NCBI GenBank assembly: GCA_013180625.2
Contig: SNVD02013981.1
Location: forward strand, 21,969-85,968
Length of the DNA stretch: 64,000 nt
From: Boswellia sacra
Lineage: Eukaryota > Streptophyta > Magnoliopsida > Sapindales > Burseraceae
Reading direction: 5' to 3'
This document shows, in pieces, positions 1-12,300 of the stretch (the stretch's first letter is position 1; each line of letters starts with the position of its first letter). The position numbers and the translations under genes were made by a program. Under the pieces are notes generated by a model, which was given only the letters and a program-made list of their open reading frames with translations, was not told the origin of the DNA and did not search any database.

Positions 1-331
1 TAAGAAAGCACTTCAAGCCTGGAAATCACAAATCTCTAACCGAATTTTGTACCTCCATAAAACTCCAAGAAGCACCCTACTCAATCAAAATATGTTTAAA
101 GAACTTGAAAATCTGCTTGAGTACTGAGTAAACAAAGTGATAATCAGTACTTTAGAAGTTAGAATGGTTATAACAGGATCACAATGTTACGAGGATGGGA
201 CCAAGAAGGCTTTACATATAGCAAACAAAATGATGAAATCGTAATTTTCAAAATGAATTACATACCTTGGTTGCTTATACTATTAATATATATAAATATA
301 TATATATAGATATTGCTTATACTATTAATAT

Positions 332-377
<46 letters not shown>

Positions 378-1386
378 TTGGTGCCTTTCTTTTTGCTTTA
401 TACCTAAACTTCTTTAATTTCTCCTCCAATATATACATTCTTCTTGTTTTTATATGCTTTTCTTTCTCTTATAATATACACTATGACTTTAATAGTCATT
501 CGTTATATTAGAAAGATGAAAAACTTTATTCTAAACACATTTAAACAAAATAAGATAATTTTGGAAGAAAATACAGAAACAACAACAATAATAATAAAAG
601 GATGAGACTATAGTACCTTCATTTTTTTACTTCAAATATTGATACAAAATAAGAACCTTCTACTCATTATAATATTAGCCTAAGAGATTGTGAGAGAAAA
701 ATTAGGATAGATACCAAACTCATGAATATTATGACTATAGGAAAAATTTTTAAGTGTTAGGATAAATTTTGTGGTTTGACAAACAAAAGGCTTGATTAGG
801 CTCAATGGGGCGTACTGGGAGTTATGACGTATGTATAGGTTGGCGTATCGATTCAAAGAAGTCCTAAATCATTTCCTTATGTTGTGTCACCTAGGATTTC
901 ACCTTGAATAGTGATCAAACAAGTTCTAGAGTCTTATGAGATCTCAACACCAAGCTTTATGCATATAAAGTTTTTCTAAGTGATATAAAGTTTCACGGTC
1001 ATGGCTGTTGTGCTCAAATGTTTGAAAAAATCAAGAATGAAACTCATCTAGCAAAAAGAGTCAAGCATGCAAACAACATAATCTTACGTATTACCAAAAA
1101 TCTATTTCTAGTGAGTATCATGATTTCATCATTAATTATCAAAAGAACATACAACTCATAAATAAGATTCTAAAGCAAAGGATTTCAAAACATCGCACAT
1201 CATAAGGATGCAATCCATGCATTAGAAGGACAAGAATGACGTAGAAGTTACAAGTGCTCAATTAGTTCTTAGACTTGTAACTGGGGGGACTAGTGTAGAG
1301 GGAACATCTTCTTCATTCTCCAACCAGAAGAACAATCTATTCACAAGTCCTCAATTACTTCTTAGACTTGTAACTAGGGGGACTAG
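1..1386. other. No gene seen; AT-rich with TA microsatellite
   Basis: No credible ORF. A (TA)n tract lies near 288-377. From about 1245 the sequence holds two copies of a ~45 bp segment (about 1250-1300 and 1340-1392). Each ends in a purine-rich run followed by GGGGGACTAGTG, resembling a duplicated polypurine tract just before the LTR-like segment that follows. This stretch may therefore be the 3' internal end of a decayed LTR retrotransposon. Confidence 0.4.
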
Positions 1387-2257
1387 TGTGAGTAGAGAAT
1401 ATTATAGACTAGAAAAAGACCAAATAGCCTTTAATAAGCTTTCATGAGAGCCACACACTTTATATCAATTAAAGGGCTTGGATCTCTCACATGTGTGAAA
1501 GAGATTATAAAAGAAAGAGTTTAGTGTTGGAAAAGGAGGATCTAATCTTGATCTCATCTAAATCATCTTATGAAAGTCAGAGCCTTGGGAGAAACCCTAG
1601 GTAGCCACCAAGAGAGAAAATAGGACAAGAATGGATTTTGGAAGAGAAAGTCTGGGTCGGTGATTACTGTTCACATCACTGCTCACAGTGACTGTTCACT
1701 GCCACTATCAATGGTACTATTCATCCCCACTATTCACTACAAATGTTCATCGTCACTATTCATCAGACATTATGTTGACATCACTGCTAACATGATACTA
1801 TTCATGGCTCCTAGCCGTCGTTAGTTGCTCTCCTTTTATATTTTGCTATTTTATTATCATTCTCGATCTAACTTAAGAGTCAGAGGGTGCATGTCGGGGA
1901 GATCGGAATCCTCTGATGTGCTTGGATGGTTTTATAACAGTAGCTACCAAACCCATTGGAGGCATCTGACTTGGACCTCTGATTGAAAGATAGTGTGTGC
2001 TTGTCCAAGCATGCTCCCAAGGAAGAGTGTGTTCGAGGAGAAACTCCTGATGAACGCTCTCGGAGATCTTAACCAGGACAGATTTGACAAGGACATACCT
2101 TTCAGAGTAGGATGACCCTTCTCTGAGCATATCAATTCTAAGGTCAAGAAGTGGACTACTGGGCTTCAAGAGATATTGTAGTATTCTCCTCTTATTACAT
2201 GACATGTGGATCGGTTTCGGTAAACTGGTCCACGTGTCGTTTGATGTATGCATCAAC
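1387..2257 (+). repeat. LTR-like segment, Tat/Ogre-type Ty3/gypsy
   Basis: It begins TGTGAGTAGAG directly after a G-rich purine tract and ends in ...GCATCAACA. A TATA-like TTATAAAAG lies near 1505. The middle (about 1665-1820) is an imperfect tandem array built on ACTATTCATC/ACTGTTCACT words. The 3' part has the wording I associate with Tat/Ogre LTRs: 'cttaagagtcagagggtgc' near 1870, and 'ggtccacgtgtcgt' close to the end. No second LTR or target duplication was found, so it is a truncated element or a lone 3' LTR. ORFs read across it are not convincing genes. Confidence 0.5.
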
Positions 2258-2427
2258 AACAAGATACAATTAATTCACTAAAGAAATAGAATAATTATTT
2301 ATAAGGGTGCTGTCGGCATGCAGTAATGATTTAGTAATTAAGTAGGAAGCTAGGTAGGTGGCAAAACGTTTCAACAAAGTTAATTAACAAAAGACTTCTA
2401 GAAAAATTAGTGCATATAAGTGCGTAT

Positions 2428-2473
<46 letters not shown>

Positions 2474-3048
2474 TAAAGGTATTAATACTATGGACTCACA
2501 AAGATGCTTCTATAGAATTTGTGACCTTTGGGGCTTCTCATAAATAGAGTGTTTTCAACAAGTAATGGCTTAAAGCCAATTTTGCAACCTAATCTGACTC
2601 ATCTTTCACATTATTAAATTATATACTCCATGGATGAAATTATATAGAATTAACATAATATATGTACACCTCGATCGACAAAGTTGAATTTTTCCACACT
2701 ATATATGTATATAATTTCTTTAGAACCCTTCTGTATATATAGGAATATATGGACTGGTTCTCTAAATCATAAATGAAGTCAAACGAGTAATAACACTATA
2801 TATGCTTCCCGAATAATATTGTATTGATAAGTGAGAAATTCATATTATTTATAATATTAATTCAATTGTAAGTCAAGTTAAGCACATCACTTAAAGATTC
2901 AAAATTTCGAATATATATAAATTAACTTGGTTGTTCATAGTATTATTGTTGGAATTAAAATTTGTATTAATTTTATGCCAAATGATGGATTTGTCAACAC
3001 CCAAACTCACTAATATCGTTCACTAGCAACACATAATTCACTTATTAA
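2258..3048. other. Intergenic; TA and GT microsatellites
   Basis: No gene seen. A compound (TA)n(GT)n microsatellite lies at about 2429-2470. The rest is unremarkable AT-rich sequence. Confidence 0.5.
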
Positions 3049-5104
3049 TAGGCTTGGCAATTTGCCCCATCGAGTCCGGGGCCTCGGTGTGCCCCGCAAA
3101 ATCGAGTCTGGTCTGGGGTAAACTAATTTTGCCCCGGTTGGGGCGGGTTTGGGTTTGGGGCAAAGCTCTTGGACCTGTTGACCCGCCCCACCCCGCAAGA
3201 TATAGGGGTGTATTTGTAAAATTTTAAATTATTAGGACTGTCAAATTTTTTGGGTTATATTTGTTAAATTTTTCGTATATATAAATTCTTAAAATTTTAC
3301 AAAAAATGTAAATACTTTAATAAAAGTTACATTTTAATTAATAATTAACATCTTTTAGTATTTTAACATCAATTTAGTCATGTTATAATGACTAAATAAA
3401 ATATTTATATTTTATGGTAATTAAATTTGTATAATATATACAATCTTGATATAGATTATTAAATACTAATAAATTATTACAATATTAACAATATTATTTT
3501 CAAAATGTATACATTTAATATAATCAATATATTATTTTCTAAATATGTAACTAAAAATATAATAAAATTAATCATATAATCTTAAATATATGATTTATCG
3601 TAATTTAAATTAATTAATTAAATTATTAATGTTTCATAAATATATATAATATTAATTAATTGGTATATGCCAATCATATTATTACTATTATTAGATTGAA
3701 ATTAAATCAACACGCTATTGAAAAATTATTTAATTGTATTATCAACTATTTAAAAAATTGTCAATTAACTAATTGATAAGCAATTATACACTTTTAATAT
3801 TATTTCTAATAGAGTATGTAACATTATTAGTAATAAAATCAAATGGTAATTAATAGTAATTAAATATTTGTATTTTATAGTAACTAAATTTGTATTATAT
3901 ATACAATCTTGATATAGATTACTAAGTACTAATTAAATTATTGCAATATTAACAATATTATTTTCAAAATGTACACCTTTAATATAATCAATATATTATT
4001 TTCTATATATGTAAATAGAAATATGATAAAAATAATTTTATGACCTTAAATGTATGATTTATCGTAATTTAAATTAATTAACTAAATTATTAATATTTTA
4101 TAAAAATATATAATGTTAATTAATTGGTATATGTCAATCATATTATTACTATTATTATATTGAAATTAAATTAACATGCTATTGAAAAATTATTTAATTG
4201 TATTATCAACTATTCGAAAAATTGTCAATTAACTAGTTTACAATCAATAATACACTTTTAACATTATTACTAATAGAGTATGTAACATTATTACTAATAA
4301 AATCAAATGGTAATTAAATATTTTTATTTTATAGTAATTAAATTTTTATAATATATACAATATTACAATCTTGATATAGATTTCTAAATACTAATTAAAT
4401 TATTACAATATTAACAAGATTATTTTCAAAATGTATACCTTTAATATAATCAATATATTATTTTCTAAATATGTAAATAGAAAAATAATAAAAATGATCT
4501 TATAACATTAAATATATGATTTATCGTAATTTAAATTAATTAATTAAATTATTAATGTTTCATAAATATTTATAATGTTAACTTATTTGTATATGAATAT
4601 GCCAATCATATTATTACTATTATTATATTGAAATTAAATAAACATGCTATTGAAAATTATTTAATTGAATGATCAACTATTTGAAAATTTGTCAATTAAT
4701 TAGTTTACAAGCAATAATACACTTTTAACATTATTTCTAATAGAGTATGTAACATTATTACTAATAAAATCAAATGATAATACACAACCATTTTGATTTT
4801 AGTTTGAAGATATATTGTTTTTATGATTATTAAAAAATGATCATAATTATAAATAATTTGATAAAAAATTGAGAATGAAGTAATTTGCAAATATGTAAAT
4901 ATTATAGGAGGCGAGATTGCAAAAAAATAAATATTACAGGGTGTAATTGTAAAAGTATAAATATTTAGGGGCGGGCAGGGCGGGTTTGGATCCGCTCAAA
5001 TTTCTTTTGCCCTGCCCCGCCCCGTCCCAAAAAATAGTTGAGTGAGACGAGGCTGGGTACCTATCACCCCGGACCCGTCTCGCCTCGCCCCATTGCCAAC
5101 CCTA
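3049..5104. mobile_element. Non-autonomous hAT-type transposon, 2056 bp
   Basis: The left end reads TAGGCTTGGCAATTTGCCCC and the right end, on the other strand, TAGGGTTGGCAATGGGGCG, an imperfect terminal inverted repeat of hAT type (TAGGG...TGGCAA). The flanks are CTTATTAA (3041-3048) and CTCATTAA (5105-5112), an 8 bp target duplication with one mismatch, the length expected for hAT. Both subterminal regions (3049-3200 and about 4965-5104) are strikingly GC-rich (GCCCCG/GGGGCGGG words), while the core is extremely AT-rich and built of tandem units. There is no transposase, so it depended on another element for movement. Confidence 0.8.
3410..4780. repeat. Three ~462 bp AT-rich tandem units inside the hAT element
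   Basis: The word CAATCTTGATATAGAT starts at 3441, 3904 and 4366, giving periods of 463 and 462 bp. The surrounding sequence repeats throughout each unit, for example TATGATTTATCGTAATTTAAATTAATTAA and TCTAATAGAGTATGTAACATTATT blocks, with scattered substitutions. The units look like amplified non-coding filler, not coding sequence. Confidence 0.85.
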
Positions 5105-5112
5105 CTCATTAA

Positions 5113-6850
5113 TGCTTGTATTAGTGCCATTAGAAAGTCAAAACTTGAGACAATTTCTCAGGCTAAGACACCGTCAACATATTTAATAGCTAGTGCCCCT
5201 TAAAACTATGTCCAAGTGTGTCAAGCCAGGTAATCAAAAACATTGTTTGACATTTTCAAAACCTAATTAGTTAACCAATAAATACTTAATAAATTTTCAT
5301 TAAACAATTAATTAAAGGTGCAACGAAGTATACTTAAAAGACTAACCGACTCAGAGAGGAAAACTAGCAAGCTGCTCAAGGAAGAGACTGGAATAAATGT
5401 TATCTGTGACAGGTTGTGCATATTTTGGTTATTCTTTTGATTGCTGAATGGTCAAATTTAACGTTGGACCAAGTTGCCCATTATTTATGCATTACAATTT
5501 ACATGACGATTTCAACACACCTGTTATTTGATGAAATTTTCTATTTTGAAAATCAATGTCTTAAACTTGGGTCCCATTAGGTATAGTTGTTGTACCATAC
5601 AACAACTTTGAAATTGAAATTAATATGTAAAAAACAGTAAATATAAAAAAATTGTGAAGCAATAAATAAAATTGTATTTACGACTTTTATATAAACATTT
5701 ACTATTTTTGAAAGTTGTACGGTCTAAATCCTTTAATCTTAAACAAATTTACTTGAAGGGTAGCATTATTATTAAATGATGATCAAATTTAAATTAGACT
5801 TAGTATCTGGCTATTTAATATATATATATATATATACCTTTAATCTCTTATAAACCCAAAGTTTTCCCCTCCTGATCCATTGTATTAGTGTTATACTTAA
5901 ATGTTAATAAAGAAATATAAACACTATAACTCCTACCTTTGGTACCCTACCTTGATCTTTTACTCCACCAATTACGAGTTTTGAATAAATTTTGTTATCC
6001 AATAATTGATGAAAGTTAACATGGGGTGCGTGATTTAGGATTAATATATATATTTAGGCTATGATTATTGGATATACTTAAAAATTCATTATGCAGTGGG
6101 GCCCAACGGACGAAAGCATCACTTTTTCGCGGAGATATGTATGCATGGGACGATAAACACTAATTAATTAATTAGGAGCTGAATTAATTAAATAAATGAT
6201 TAAACAATAAACTAATTAACTGTGGTTAACGTACAAATTTTGAGACCAGCTAGATTGACCATAAATCTTAACAACTCTCTTAATTAATTAATTCAGAAAC
6301 AATATCAACGTGTACATGAAACTCGAATAATGCATATATCACTGTTAACCCTTAACATTAATGCTGTAACTTCTAGAATTCCTTTTGTAAGATCATCAAA
6401 GATTTAATTACAAATTATATTTTTTCTTTAAAAAAATTTGAAAAATAAATGTTGACTGATCAAAATAACATTTTGTATCAAGCTTTTTTTTTTTTTTTTA
6501 TGAGGAACATGATTCCTCAATCGATTATAAAATATAGTAAGGGGGACCAAGTAGTTTTCTTATTCAATTTTCAATCTTTCATTAAGCGGATTAAGTTTTG
6601 ATATGCCATATACTTTGTCTTCGTTCCAAAAATAACATTTCAACCATAAAATTCTTGAAAACAAAGTGAACGACAAGGTTGTTAATAGGCAAATGTTGTG
6701 ATGCATGTATCAGGGTAGGCTTCATCCACAAGTTAGTTAAGGGTTTAAAAAAAAAAAATGCACGTTTTGACGTAAGTAATTTAGAAACACTAATTACTTT
6801 TAAGTGGCAATTTTATCTGGTACTAAGTAATAACTCACAAGGGAATATCG
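5113..6850. other. Intergenic, no gene seen
   Basis: AT-rich sequence with a (TA)n tract near 5818-5836 and a poly-T run at about 6485-6499. A short open frame at 6679-6897 has no recognisable features and overlaps what aligns as the GLP1 promoter, so I do not call it. Confidence 0.5.
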
Positions 6851-6857
6851 AAAAGGA

Positions 6858-6950
6858 ATTGGCAAGTCTTCATCATCTGCTTCGGCCGGGTAGCTAGCTA
6901 GGTAAGACAATCAAGACTAGTTCAATTGATTTCATCTATAGATACAGCAG
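6858..6950 (+). promoter_or_regulatory. Decayed GLP1 promoter
   Basis: It aligns by eye with the region upstream of GLP3 (17643-17730): GGCAAGTCTTC near 6861, ATCTGCTTCGG just after, then AAGACTAGTTCAATTGATTTC and a TATA-like TATAGATA at 6937-6944. The GLP3 equivalent is the better TATA box, TATAAATA. The TATA position is 82 bp before the GLP1 ATG. Confidence 0.5.
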
Positions 6951-7025
6951 CTTCCCTTGCAGCATTTCTCGCCCCTCAGAAAGCAAATACTACTTGTATA
7001 CTAGAAAGAGCTAGCCTAATCAACA

Positions 7026-8199
7026 ATGAAAAGTTTCCTTTCGGCTTTTGCCCTCCTGGCTTTCGCTTTCACGTTTGCTGCTGCCTATGATCCCAGTCCT
7101 CTTCAGGACTTCTGTGTAGCCGTGAATGACACCTTGAACGGTGGTATGTAACTTTGTTCTCTTCCTGTGAATTTTTTAAAGCTACCTCCACTCTGTAGCT
7201 AGGCAATTTCTTACTATTTAGCATGCCATGTTACGATACGTACTTACAGTCAACATTAATTTGATCTTACTTTGATGCATGCATGCAGTGTTTGTGAATG
7301 GAAAGTTCTGCAAGGACCCCGAGCTTGTCAAAGCTGAGGATTTCTTCTCCTCAGTTAACTGTTGAAAAATCTTCCTCCCATATGAACAATGTCAAAGTTA
7401 GGCACCTCCCATATGGTAAGTCAAAGTTAGGTGTGTTAGGTGGCCAAATTCTTACCTAACACCATTGAAAATTCATGCAGACTCCTCCTATAAATTGAGG
7501 AAGTTCTGTAGAGTCATTTGTACGAATCCAGAGAGAGATTCAAGCATAACAGAGAAACTCCAGAGAGAGTTAGGATTCAGAACCAGAGAGTTCTGAGAGT
7601 GTGAGAGAGCTAGAAGAGCTCTAGGATTAATTTAGGGGAGTTTTTGTGTAAATCTTGTATATGAATTTATTCTGTTAATATAAGTTAATTCTCTCCCAAA
7701 TTCTGTTCTGAGTTTGCATCGCATCCCTAACATTAACATGATGGGAAACACAACAAATCAAGTTGGTTCAAATGTCCCTGCTGTGAATGTAGAGAGAATA
7801 GCAGGACTTAACACTCTTGGCATATCCGCAGCCCGCATTGACTTTGCACCGTATGGCCAAAACCCGCCTCACACTCACCCCTGTGCCATTGAGATACTAG
7901 TTGTTATCTAGGGGACTCTATTGGTCGATTTTTTTTACGTCCAAGCCTTATCATAAGCTTTCACTAAAGTTCTATATAAGGGTGGTGTGTTCGTTTTCCC
8001 CATTGGTCTCATTCACTTCCAATACAATATTGGAGAAACAAATGCGATTGCCTTTTCGGTTTTGAGCAGCCAAAACCCTGGTGTGATTACAATAGCAAAC
8101 ATAGTATTTGGATCTGACCCTGCGATTAATCTTGATTTCCTTGCCAGGGCCTTCCAGCTGGACGTAAATGTGGTCAAATCTCTTCAGGCAAAATTCTAA
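7026..8199 (+). pseudogene. Germin-like protein pseudogene GLP1
   Basis: Exon 1 (7026-7143) encodes a secretory signal peptide (MKSFLSAFALLAFAFTFAAA) and the germin start DPSPLQDFCVAVND. A GT...AG intron runs 7144-7288. Exon 2 starts at 7289 with [13 protein letters not shown]. Germins are secreted cupins that bind manganese. Both histidine boxes remain readable: [13 protein letters not shown] near 7860 and [10 protein letters not shown] near 8000-8030. The gene is dead. A 373 bp solo LTR sits in exon 2 (7360-7732); an in-frame TAG at 7909-7911 follows EILVVI; a further TAA follows in the same frame before 7987. The C-terminus ends KF at 8197-8199, slightly short of the GLP3 end. The reading frame itself is otherwise kept, so decay is recent. 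Confidence 0.9.
7360..7732 (+). mobile_element. Copia-type solo LTR inside GLP1 exon 2
   Basis: It begins TGTTGAAAAATC and ends ATCCCTAACA, flanked by the perfect 5 bp duplication TTAAC (7355-7359 and 7733-7737). A TATA-like CTATAAATTG lies near 7490, with a purine-rich transcribed-leader-like segment (GAGAGAG words) after it. There is no internal domain, so the parent element was probably lost by LTR-LTR recombination. It is unrelated by eye to the other LTRs in this window. The insertion supplies a TGA right after SVNC in the GLP1 frame. Confidence 0.9.
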
Positions 8200-8480
8200 A
8201 TTGATGGCTAGCTATTATAGAATTAATGCTGTGAAATGCAGTCAATAAATTATTACTTATTTGAATAATTGTTGTCGTCATAATCCTTGTAAAATTAATG
8301 ATGTAATAAAGAGGTTGCATAAATATATATGTACCTCACCTGTTCTATATATTTGTTTTCGATTTTTGCTTCTTCTTCGTTTAAATGATGTCAAGGACTT
8401 AGATACTTCTCTCAATTTTTTTTTAGGCATCTCAAAATCTAATTGCACATGGTAGTTAAACTATTTTATGGTTAAGACTT

Positions 8481-11400
8481 AGAGAGCATTTGTTTCAATC
8501 ACTTAACATTTTTTATATCTGAACACTTTTTATAACGTAATCTACACCACTTTTTATATCTGAATACTTTTTATAACGTAATTTACACCACTGAATATCA
8601 TGTTTGTTTACTCTTTTGCATACTTCTTAAAAAAAGTGATAAGTGTTGGTGTCAACGTGCATGTGCCATGCACATGATGAATTTTGTCCAACTTGTGATA
8701 AAACTAGAATATGATTTTGTTTCTTATTTTACTGTTTTTAGAAGTATATTTTAGGAAATATTTAATTTATAATAAGTATCTTCTTAGATTAAGATATTGT
8801 TCCTTGTATCTTAATTAAAATAGGAGAATATTTGGTTGTGTCCTAATTCCTTTAGGAGTTTAATTATAATACTTCCTATTATATTTCTCCTAATCCTAAT
8901 GAAATTTTTATTTAGATTTTTTCAGGATTTTTAGGAGATTTTGTCTAGACCTCCCACTATATATATTAAGTTATTTTTACATAACTTGACCGGCTAAATT
9001 CATTAGTTGGTAGGGAGTGTTCTTTGTTTTAGCATTCCAGGATTTGAGAGAAAAGCTTCAACGCAAATTGGAATGTCTTTATTGATTTGATTTTTTGAGT
9101 CTTTGATTCATGTATAAGAGGTAGAAATCATACATGAGTTATTAATTAAGTCTGTAAGAGTTAGTAGACACTTGTGATAACTTGCAGATTAAGTGTTTAT
9201 GTAATTCAACGTCGCTGAAGTAACTGTCACTTCCTCTGAGATAGTTGAAGAATAATCTGCTCCTAATTAAGGCTTCTAAGCAGCCAACTCCTACCACAAC
9301 AAGGAAGAGATGTAAAGAGAAGGCTGGCAAATTCAAGAAGCATCCTGGCAGTTCCTCTTCCCCACTAGTTCACAAGTCTCCAGGACTTCGTTAAATGCTT
9401 TTGGCTTTTGTGCTGAAATCAAGGGGGAGAAGGAGTTGATTTTTTTTTCATTTATAACTGTTTTTTCTGTTACCTCTGTCCTATCTGTTTGATGTTTTTG
9501 TTACTACTGATGAGAATTATGTCAGTAAGAAGTAAGGGGGAGTAAGACTAGTAAGACTATTTTGATGCTTTGTGTTTTTACTGTGTTTGTGTGTTTGTGT
9601 TATTACTTATTTTGTGATATCTTGCTTTGATGAATGGATTGCTCTGATCGTGATCTGATTATTGTCTGACAAGTTTGTCAAACTTCATTTTGTTTGCATA
9701 ATATACATATTCTGACAGTGTTCTGTTACAAGATTTGTAACAGCACACTGGTTATTTCTTTACACATGATATTTTCTGTTTGTTATTTCATGATAGCTTA
9801 TAGTTATGTTTAACTTATCATTTGTGATTTTATTTGATCAGAAACAGTTTGGTGTTTTCATCACAAGTTGCAAAAAAGGGGGAGATTATTGATGTCAACG
9901 TGCATGTGCCATGCACATGATGAATTTTGTCCAACTTGTGATAAAACTAGAATATGATTTTGTTTCTTATTTTACTATTTTTAGAAGTACATCTTAGGAA
10001 ATATTTAATTTATAATAAATATCTTCTTAGATTAAGATATTATTCCTTGTATCTTAATTAAAATAGGAGAATATTTATTTGTGTCCTAATTCCTTTAGGA
10101 GTTTAATTATAACACTTCCTATTATATTTTTCCTAATCCTAACGAAATTTTGATTTAGATTTTTTTAGGATTTCTAGGAGATTTCGTCGAGACCTTCCAC
10201 TATATATATTAAGTTCTTTTTACCTAACTTGACCGGGGAAATTCATTAGTTGGTGGGGAGTGTTCTTTTTTTCGGCATTCCAAGATTTGAGAGAAAAGCT
10301 TCAATGCAAATTGGAATGACTTAATTAATTTGATTCTTTGAGACTTTGATTCATTTATGAGAGGTAGAAATCGTGCATGAGTTATTGATTAAGTCTGTAA
10401 GAGTTAGTAGACACTTGGGATAACTTTCGGGTTAAGTGTTTATGTAATTCAACGTCAGACGTCGTTTGTTATGTATAAGTTAACAGTGTATTGTTAAGTT
10501 ATCTGCGACAGAGAGTGGGCAATGTCACTAGAGTTTAAGATCTTGGTGGAATTTTGTTTTATAAAGATTAGGTTTGTGTTTGAGAGTGAGTCAGCACTGT
10601 AAAAGGTCAAAAAAATTATTCAAACAAGAACTTAGTGAATTGCAGCTCTATAACTGTCTGTGGATGTAGGTTTTATAACCGAACCACGTAAAAATCCTCC
10701 TGTACCGATTTACATTACAGTTTACTATTATATGTTTTATAACTGCATACTTCCAGAACTTTCAATAAGGGAATATCACATTTTAAATGTGACTTTTTTA
10801 CCATTGTAATAGGAAATTTAAAATATTTATATTATATTTGTTACAATCCTTCAAAAATTAAATAGTTAATAAAATTAAACTATTTTTTTATGTCAAATAG
10901 ATAATATTATAGTTGTTACCATCCTTAAAATTAAATATTTATAAAACTAAATCAAAATTATCAATAACTATACATTTAATATTTATTAATAAATTTATTT
11001 TTAATTTCTAATTAATTATATTTTATTTAAATTTATTATTTTTTAATTATTAACCGAGTTTTCTTTACATTAGTTATTTGAACTGAAATATATTAATAAA
11101 AAATAACAAAAATATATGTGGTTGATAAACCAAAAGTTAAGAACTTCATCTCGTTGACCATCTTGCTTTTGCACTGCCATCTCCTATAGAGACAGAAAAG
11201 ACCGTGGTGACATCGTTTCTGACACCACGAAGGGGTATTTTTCATCTCCTTTCTTCCTTTTATACACCCCAAAGCTAGTGGTTTTCTTTTCCAAGAAGTC
11301 TCTAGTGACGAAGGAAGCCAACTCGACTCTGCTCTGCTTCATACGAAGGCTGTTTTAGCCACGTTGTCTATGAATCACATTCTAGCAGTGTGGAGGAGGC

Positions 11401-11660
11401 GGTAGGCAAAGAAGACAGCGACGATCCCGGAGGAGGTGGTGGAGCTGAAGTGGCGGCTAGGTTTCACAAGTCTCGTGTGTTTTCATAATATAAGGAGGGG
11501 TATTAGAGACATTTTTCACTTTTCAGATGTTTTGAGAGAAAAAAGTGATAATTTTTCACTTTTTCTATTAAGACAATAATATCTGAAATAAGTTATTAGA
11601 CACTGAAACAAAGAAAAATCAAATCACTTATTCCCATTGAAATTCAAATTTCAGTGGAAA
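8481..11660. repeat. Possible hAT-like repeat R1, split by the Sirevirus remnant
   Basis: The flanks of the Sirevirus-like insertion (8481-8643 and 10770-about 11660) read on continuously and closely match a second copy starting near 11671, for example CACTTAAC...TCTAAACACTTTTTA and TAAGGGAATATC...TTACAATCCTT. The outer ends (GAGAGCATTTGTTTCAATCAC on the left; on the right the opposite strand reads GAGCTCATTCTTTTTTTCCAC) are weakly inverted-repeat-like. A GC-richer block at 11140-11480 looks like gene-derived filler. The element class is uncertain. Confidence 0.35.
8644..10764 (+). mobile_element. Internally deleted Sirevirus-like copia remnant
   Basis: It is flanked by the perfect 5 bp duplication ATAAG (8639-8643 and 10765-10769). 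The left copy starts TGTTGGTGTCAACG and runs to about 9213. The right LTR (9887-10764) starts TATTGATGTCAACG and ends CTTTCA. The left LTR lacks about the last 300 bp of the right one and joins 3' internal sequence directly. That internal piece (9214-9886) ends with CAAAAAAGGGGGAGAT just before the right LTR and has more GGGGGAG words near 9423 and 9536. Several polypurine-like motifs upstream of the 3' LTR are typical of Sireviruses. No coding domain remains. Confidence 0.75.
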
Positions 11661-11670
11661 AAAAGAATGA

Positions 11671-12300
11671 GCTCAGGAGTGTTTGTGTCTACCACTTAAC
11701 TTTTTTAAATCTAAACACTTTTTAGGACTTAATTTACTCCACTTAAAAGTATGTTTGTTTATTCTTTTATATACCTCTTAAAAAAATGGTAAGGGAATAT
11801 CTTATTTTTAATATGACAATTTTACCCTTATATTTGGAAATGCAAGATATTTATATTATATTTGTTACAATCCTTTAAAATAAAAAATTTAATAAAATTA
11901 AACAAATATTAGATTATAGATAAGCTGACTTAAATTATCAATAATTATGCATTTAAGATTTATTAATTATATTTATTTAAATTATTAAATCTATTTTAAA
12001 TTTCTAATAAACTTTAGTTTACTAATTAGAATTCATAATTATGTCATAAAATAAATAAATAATTAAATAAAATACTTAGCATGTTTCTTTCACCTCCTCA
12101 GCCCCACCAGTACTGCCACACCCCTCCACCACCAATTTGTCCTCCCTCTCTTTCTCCAGTTTTTTCGCTTCCTCCATCTACAAACTATACAGTCTTCTCT
12201 AACAACAGTCTTGCAACGAAAAGAAGAAAAAGAAAACCTAACCACAAGCCAATTGATTGGAGAGCAGAGAAGGATGGTTGAGGTTATGGTGGGTTGAGAC
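11671..12300. repeat. Second copy (R2) of the 8.5-11.6 kb repeat
   Basis: It starts GGAGTGTTTGTGTCTACCAC and tracks R1 through its AT-rich part to about 12070. It then enters a CT/CA-rich block (12081-12281) that is low-complexity and open in both directions. I do not regard those open frames as genes. The right end is not defined. Confidence 0.35.

Noticed and set aside
1873..2262. 129-codon open frame on the minus strand
   Set aside because: It lies antisense across the Tat/Ogre-like LTR and has no recognisable domain.
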